From Rickettsia typhi (GTDB lineage: Bacteria > Pseudomonadota > Alphaproteobacteria > Rickettsiales > Rickettsiaceae): a DNA stretch of 16,736 nt. Shown here piece after piece: positions 15,676-16,736 of the stretch. Positions within the stretch are counted from its first letter, which is position 1, and each line of letters starts with the position of its first letter. The notes beneath the pieces are model-generated. The model saw only the letters and a program-made list of their open reading frames with translations, did not search any database and was not told the DNA's origin. The position numbers and the translations under genes are program-made. The stretch is taken from assembly GCA_945907105.1 (NCBI GenBank), contig CAMDSB010000025.1, forward strand, positions 1-16,736, given 5' to 3'.

Positions 15676-16736
15676 ATGTTACGATATCCTACGCTTGCAA
15701 AGTACTTAGTAATACTGTTTTGGAAACAGTTATTAATTACATCCACAATAATCTTGAGTATATTATTTATCTCAAACGCATTTGATATTTTGCAAAAATT
15801 TAAATCTGTTACTATTTCCCCAAGGGATTTCTGGTTACTAGTTTTATACAAAGTGCCTTATCTTTTTAACGAAGTTAGTGTTATGACATGCTTCATAACA
15901 ACATTGTTATTTATTCAAAACCTTAGAAAGAACAACGAATTAATTATTATGTTAAGCAATGGAATAGCTCCGTGGAGAATATTCCTTATGCCAGTTATGG
16001 CTACTTTCTTTTTTGGCATTATCGTGGTAACTTTCATCAATCCTATGGGAGTATATGGATTAACAAAATACACGAAACTAGAAGCAACCGTTACAGGGGT
16101 AACCTCTGGTAATTTCATTATCTCTCCAACAGGAGCTTTCTTTTATGAAAAATACTTGGGTAATAACAGAATAATCCATGCAAAATCGATAATGGTAAAT
16201 AGCAATACTCTTAACCGCGTAACGGTATTAGTGGTTGACGCACAAAATAATCTTATTCAACAAATTGACTCTGCTAAAGCTATTCTGGAATCAGGAACAT
16301 TTATTCTCTCCGAAGCAACCATTATATCACATGGGCGTACATCAACCGTTGCTAAAGTTGAGTTGCCAACTAATCTGTCCATAAAGAAACTGATCTTGCA
16401 ATTCAATCCGCCCCAAATGATTCCGCTCTGGAACTTAAAAAATTCAATTAATAAATTTTTAGAATCTGGACTGGCTGTTACACGTTACCAACTATATTAT
16501 TATAAGCAGCTATTAAAGCCACTAGCAATGGTTGCTTTATCTTTAGTGGCATGTTGGTTCATAAGCCTGAACACTAGAGATAAGTCCAACTCAACCACCT
16601 TAGTATTAGCTTTACTTGTGGGTATTGGCTCTTATTTCTTTCTTGAAATAGCTCTTCGCATTCTTGCTTACAGTGGATTTTCTCCATTTTTAGCAAGTTT
16701 ATTGCCAATAATAGTTATAATTCTGATTAGTAATTT
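15676..16736 (+). CDS. lptG: LptF/LptG-family LPS export permease, 3' end outside window
   Basis: From ATG 15676 the frame stays open to the right edge (353 codons), so perhaps only a few residues of the usual 355-365 are missing. The start MLRYPTLAKYLVILFWKQLL is typical of the LptF/LptG permease family. Three membrane spans follow at the N-terminus (ITSTIILSILFI, VPYLFNEVSVMTCFITTLLF, FLMPVMATFFFGIIVVTF) with the characteristic RKNNELIIMLSNGIAPWRI between spans two and three. A periplasmic region of about 150 residues and three C-terminal spans (LAMVALSLVACWFIS, TTLVLALLVGIGSYFFL, FLASLLPIIVIIL) complete the layout. LptF and LptG form the membrane part of the LptB2FG transporter that moves LPS to the outer membrane. 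I prefer LptG over LptF on N-terminal pattern, with moderate certainty. TATAAT at 15661-15666 lies so close to the ATG that the mRNA could be nearly leaderless; no ribosome binding site is visible. Confidence 0.85.
   Translation, partial: MLRYPTLAKYLVILFWKQLLITSTIILSILFISNAFDILQKFKSVTISPRDFWLLVLYKVPYLFNEVSVMTCFITTLLFIQNLRKNNELIIMLSNGIAPWRIFLMPVMATFFFGIIVVTFINPMGVYGLTKYTKLEATVTGVTSGNFIISPTGAFFYEKYLGNNRIIHAKSIMVNSNTLNRVTVLVVDAQNNLIQQIDSAKAILESGTFILSEATIISHGRTSTVAKVELPTNLSIKKLILQFNPPQMIPLWNLKNSINKFLESGLAVTRYQLYYYKQLLKPLAMVALSLVACWFISLNTRDKSNSTTLVLALLVGIGSYFFLEIALRILAYSGFSPFLASLLPIIVIILISN

Noticed and set aside
1..16736. tRNA genes, CRISPR arrays, insertion sequences or phage genes
   Set aside because: Read on both strands, I saw no TpsiC-like arm with cloverleaf context, no regularly spaced repeats, and no transposase, integrase or phage motif.

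Overview
The window is AT-rich and gene-dense, with gene content that points to an intracellular alphaproteobacterium, most likely of the Rickettsiales or a relative. The best clue is thioredoxin followed by a roughly 1,000-residue fusion of a GltD-like and a PyrK/NfnA-like protein, a form I know from annotations of Wolbachia, Ehrlichia and Anaplasma. Housekeeping genes (pheS, pheT, pgpA, pncC, an lptG-type permease) make up the right two thirds. The organism call is inference; no rRNA or tRNA gene was found to support it.

Layout. (1) 1-590: one plus-strand gene for an unrecognised helical, charged protein whose frame stays open to the left edge. (2) 707-5357: a minus-strand accessory block. 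A five-gene run, read from 4323 down to 707, encodes a GyrI-like ligand-binding protein, a protein with two or three GNAT acetyltransferase domains, a small membrane protein, a GrpB-GNAT fusion and a CsaA-like tRNA-binding protein. The first three genes are joined by two ATGA stop/start overlaps and the fourth follows 7 bases later. Upstream lies a separate APH(6)-type small-molecule kinase. (3) 5358-5607: a divergent control region with two well-formed sigma70-type promoters whose -10 boxes overlap, one for the kinase and one for an NhaC-family Na+/H+ antiporter (5608-6882). (4) 6928-10346: pheS-pheT, minus strand, with an ATGA overlap and a good promoter. (5) 10475-12000: a TfoX-like small protein, then pgpA-pncC, all on the minus strand. 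(6) 12185-15537: trxA and the oxidoreductase, plus strand, joined by a TAATG overlap. (7) 15676 to the right edge: an LptF/LptG-family permease lacking only its C-terminal end.

How the genes fit together. The housekeeping genes serve tRNA-Phe charging, phosphatidylglycerol synthesis, NAD-cycle salvage, thiol/flavin redox and LPS export. The accessory block is the unusual part. It brings together an acetyltransferase array, a nucleotidyltransferase-like domain, an antibiotic-kinase homologue and a GyrI-like domain, families often tied to modification or binding of toxic small molecules. I read it as a candidate detoxification or self-protection cluster. That is a hypothesis from family membership and layout, not something the sequence proves.
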